Part shown: piece after piece, positions 5,083 through 5,312 of the stretch
Layout of the letters: each line of letters begins with the position of its first letter
How positions within the stretch are numbered: the stretch's first letter is position 1
Assembly: GCA_002402575.1 (NCBI GenBank)
Contig: DHGD01000028.1
Coordinates: 24,195-29,506, forward strand
DNA length: 5,312 nucleotides
Source of the DNA: Syntrophomonas sp. UBA4807
GTDB taxonomy: Bacteria > Bacillota > Syntrophomonadia > Syntrophomonadales > Syntrophomonadaceae
Direction: 5' to 3'
Program-made: the position numbers and the translations under genes
The notes under the pieces: model-generated
Seen by the model: the letters and a program-made list of their open reading frames with translations, nothing else
The model's database searches: none
Told to the model about the DNA's origin: nothing

Positions 5083-5312
5083 GCTCTAGCTCCTCTATGC
5101 TCAGCTTCTTCGATAATAGTGATGTAGTCTCCGCCGCAGCCGCCCTGCAAATGACGCCCGGTTTGTTTTAATTCACCTATATAGGCGCAAACCTCCGCGG
5201 TGATGTTTTCACCAGGCAACAAACATGGAATACCCGGCGGATATGGCACAACCATCTCCCCGCACAATCTGCCTATACTGCTTTTTAAGGGCACTATTCT
5301 TTTAGGAGCAAA
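5079..5312 (-). CDS. Orn/Lys/Arg decarboxylase family protein, C-terminal end (partial, YaaO-like)
   Basis: Only the last 77 residues are in the window. The frame is open to the right edge, so the N-terminus and the PLP-binding domain lie outside. The visible part matches the C-terminal domain of fold-III (Orn/Lys/Arg) decarboxylases: VPLKSSIGRLCGEMV, then PYPPGIP followed by LLPGE, and a GRHLQG segment near the end. Such enzymes make polyamines (for example agmatine or cadaverine) from basic amino acids with PLP. The substrate cannot be told from this piece. A yaaO/speA-like gene directly before tmk is the common arrangement in Firmicutes. The GTG at 5294 is an internal codon, not the start. 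The stop overlaps the tmk ATG by four bases (ATGA), indicating one transcript. Confidence 0.9.
   Translation of the reverse strand, partial: FAPKRIVPLKSSIGRLCGEMVVPYPPGIPCLLPGENITAEVCAYIGELKQTGRHLQGGCGGDYITIIEEAEHRGARA

Noticed and set aside
5079..5294. Stand-alone 71-residue gene starting at GTG 5294
   Set aside because: The frame stays open to the window edge, and the residues upstream (FAPKRI) continue the decarboxylase pattern, so it is the end of a longer gene.
1..5312. CRISPR arrays, tRNA or rRNA genes, insertion sequences or toxin-antitoxin pairs
   Set aside because: No repeat-spacer pattern, no RNA gene signature, no transposase or terminal inverted repeats were seen. AbrB resembles antitoxins of the MazE fold but has no toxin partner here.

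Overview
The window looks like a chromosomal housekeeping locus from a low-to-mid G+C Gram-positive (Firmicutes), most likely an anaerobic, spore-forming Clostridia lineage. The gene order is the one found in the tmk-holB-abrB neighbourhood of Bacillus and Clostridia. The AbrB protein has the cysteine-rich C-terminal end usual in Clostridia instead of the Bacillus type. A Syntrophomonadaceae-like bacterium would fit, but the genus cannot be fixed by reading alone.

Layout, from right to left on the minus strand: the 3' end of an Orn/Lys/Arg decarboxylase family gene (yaaO-like, runs off the right edge), tmk (thymidylate kinase), yaaR (DUF327), holB (DNA polymerase III delta-prime), ricT/yaaT (PSP1 domain), yabA (replication initiation control), a TrmN6-type tRNA adenine methyltransferase (yabB-like), and rsmI (16S rRNA C1402 2'-O-methyltransferase). 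Adjacent genes overlap by a few to 65 bases or are separated by no more than 35 bases. No terminator or convincing internal promoter was seen, so they are probably one transcript. On the plus strand at the left end, abrB has its own promoter (bases 77-105) and converges on rsmI with only 7 bases between the stop codons. Bases 1-147 are the abrB upstream region and hold the promoter, a perfect 12-bp palindrome and a strong ribosome binding site.

The genes group by theme. tmk supplies dTDP, HolB is part of the clamp loader, and YabA restrains DnaA/DnaN-dependent initiation. RsmI and the TrmN6-like enzyme modify ribosomal and transfer RNA. RicT and AbrB are regulators of the switch out of exponential growth (RNA processing/phosphorelay, and transition-state repression). 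Compared with Bacillus subtilis, yaaQ/darA (between tmk and yaaR) and yazA (between yabB and rsmI) are absent.

No undescribed system stands out. The points most worth checking are: the yabA start, where a near-perfect Shine-Dalgarno sits 7 bases before an in-frame ATA and not before any standard start codon; a RicT without the usual C-terminal extension; a HolB with no zinc-binding cysteine cluster and an altered P-loop; and the dyad upstream of the abrB promoter.
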